From an uncultured Desulfarculaceae bacterium (lineage in GTDB: Bacteria > Desulfobacterota > Desulfarculia > Desulfarculales > Desulfarculaceae): DNA of 5,244 bases. How positions within the stretch are numbered: position 1 is the stretch's first letter; every line of letters begins with the position of its first letter. The stretch covers positions 1 to 5,244 of the forward strand of contig CALERA010000377.1 of the NCBI GenBank assembly GCA_937908275.1. The letters are read 5' to 3'. Shown piece after piece: positions 4,927-5,244 of the stretch. The notes beneath the pieces are model-generated. The model saw only the letters and a list, made by a program, of their open reading frames with translations, did no database searches and was not told the DNA's origin. A program made the translations under genes and the position numbers.

Positions 4927-5244
4927 GACAGGCTGCCACTGGCCGGCACGGCCCGGCCGATGCCCATGCGCACCCGCACCTCGGTCTCCACCAGGGGCGC
5001 GGTCAGGCCGCTGGCGAAGCGGCTCTCCACCCCCGGGGTGCGCTGGTTCTCCACCAGGTCCGGGGAGAAGGCCACCCGGCCGGCCTGGAACAGGAGCACC
5101 ACGGTGCTGGAGCCGGGGCGGAACAGGCTCTTGGGCTGGCCCCGGCGGATGAACATCCCCGGCAGCACCGGGCTGGGGTCGTCGTAGGCCTGGCGGCTGT
5201 AGGCCTGGCAGACCTCGCCGATCATCAGGGCCACCACCTCCACC
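4923..5244 (-). CDS. phosphatidylserine decarboxylase family protein, C-terminal part
   Basis: The frame is open from the right edge, so only the last 106 codons are visible and the true start is outside; the GTG at the edge is not a start. Psd proenzymes self-cleave at a Gly-Ser bond to make a pyruvoyl enzyme that turns phosphatidylserine into phosphatidylethanolamine at the inner membrane. The visible part aligns by eye with the Psd C-terminus: EVVALMIGEV corresponds to VGATNVGSI, and FRPGSSTVVLLFQAGRVAFSPDL to the FKLGSTV block and what follows. The cleavage serine would be the first S of PGSS (complement of 5109-5111). The usual KGxExGxF before it reads RRGQPKSLF. The tail runs through RTPGVESRFASGL and VETEVRVRMGIG. 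It is the upstream partner of the Lgt-like gene, overlapping by TCAT at 4923-4926. I leave the symbol empty because the motif departs from the classic enzyme. Confidence 0.75.
   Translation of the reverse strand, partial: VEVVALMIGEVCQAYSRQAYDDPSPVLPGMFIRRGQPKSLFRPGSSTVVLLFQAGRVAFSPDLVENQRTPGVESRFASGLTAPLVETEVRVRMGIGRAVPASGSLS

Noticed and set aside
3832..5187. 451-residue Gln/Gly/His-rich open frame on the plus strand
   Set aside because: It is the antisense shadow of the Lgt-like and decarboxylase genes, low-complexity and without motifs.

Overview
The window is a strongly G+C-rich bacterial segment whose codon third positions are almost all G or C. The gene families (Nudix hydrolase with an N-terminal CPxCG knuckle, AmmA/AMMECR1, a decarboxylase/Lgt-like pair), the TGTCATTGCGAG-type palindromic repeat and the A/T-block intergenic hairpin suggest a high-GC Desulfobacterota ('Deltaproteobacteria') chromosome. 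That lineage is inference; no rRNA or other marker is present. I see no phage, transposase, CRISPR or tRNA gene.

Left part (1-1474, minus): tilS, encoding tRNA(Ile2)-lysidine synthetase. It is nearly complete and runs off the left edge without an in-frame stop. Its ATG overlaps, on the opposite strand, the ATG of the next gene, so one CATG palindrome carries both start codons.

Middle part (1473-3417, plus): a tight four-gene operon. It encodes a stand-alone MOSC protein, an unrecognised eight-cysteine protein, a Nudix hydrolase and AmmA (AMMECR1 family). The junctions are a 3-bp gap and two 4-bp ATGA overlaps, so the genes are probably translationally coupled. The set joins a sulfur/molybdenum-cofactor-type domain, a likely metal-binding protein, a nucleotide-diphosphate hydrolase and AmmA; no shared pathway is established.

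Intergenic part (3418-3882, between convergent operons): a perfect 19-bp inverted repeat, a degenerate relative of it, a small hairpin, an 88-bp palindromic REP/MITE-like repeat and a strong hairpin pair ending in a T-run that should terminate the minus-strand operon. No convincing gene lies here.

Right part (3883-5244, minus): the 3' end of a phosphatidylserine decarboxylase family gene, overlapping by 4 bp an integral-membrane Lgt-like gene. Together they suggest a membrane-phospholipid or lipid-transfer operon. Both proteins depart from textbook active-site motifs, and this pair and the eight-cysteine protein are the most interesting content here.
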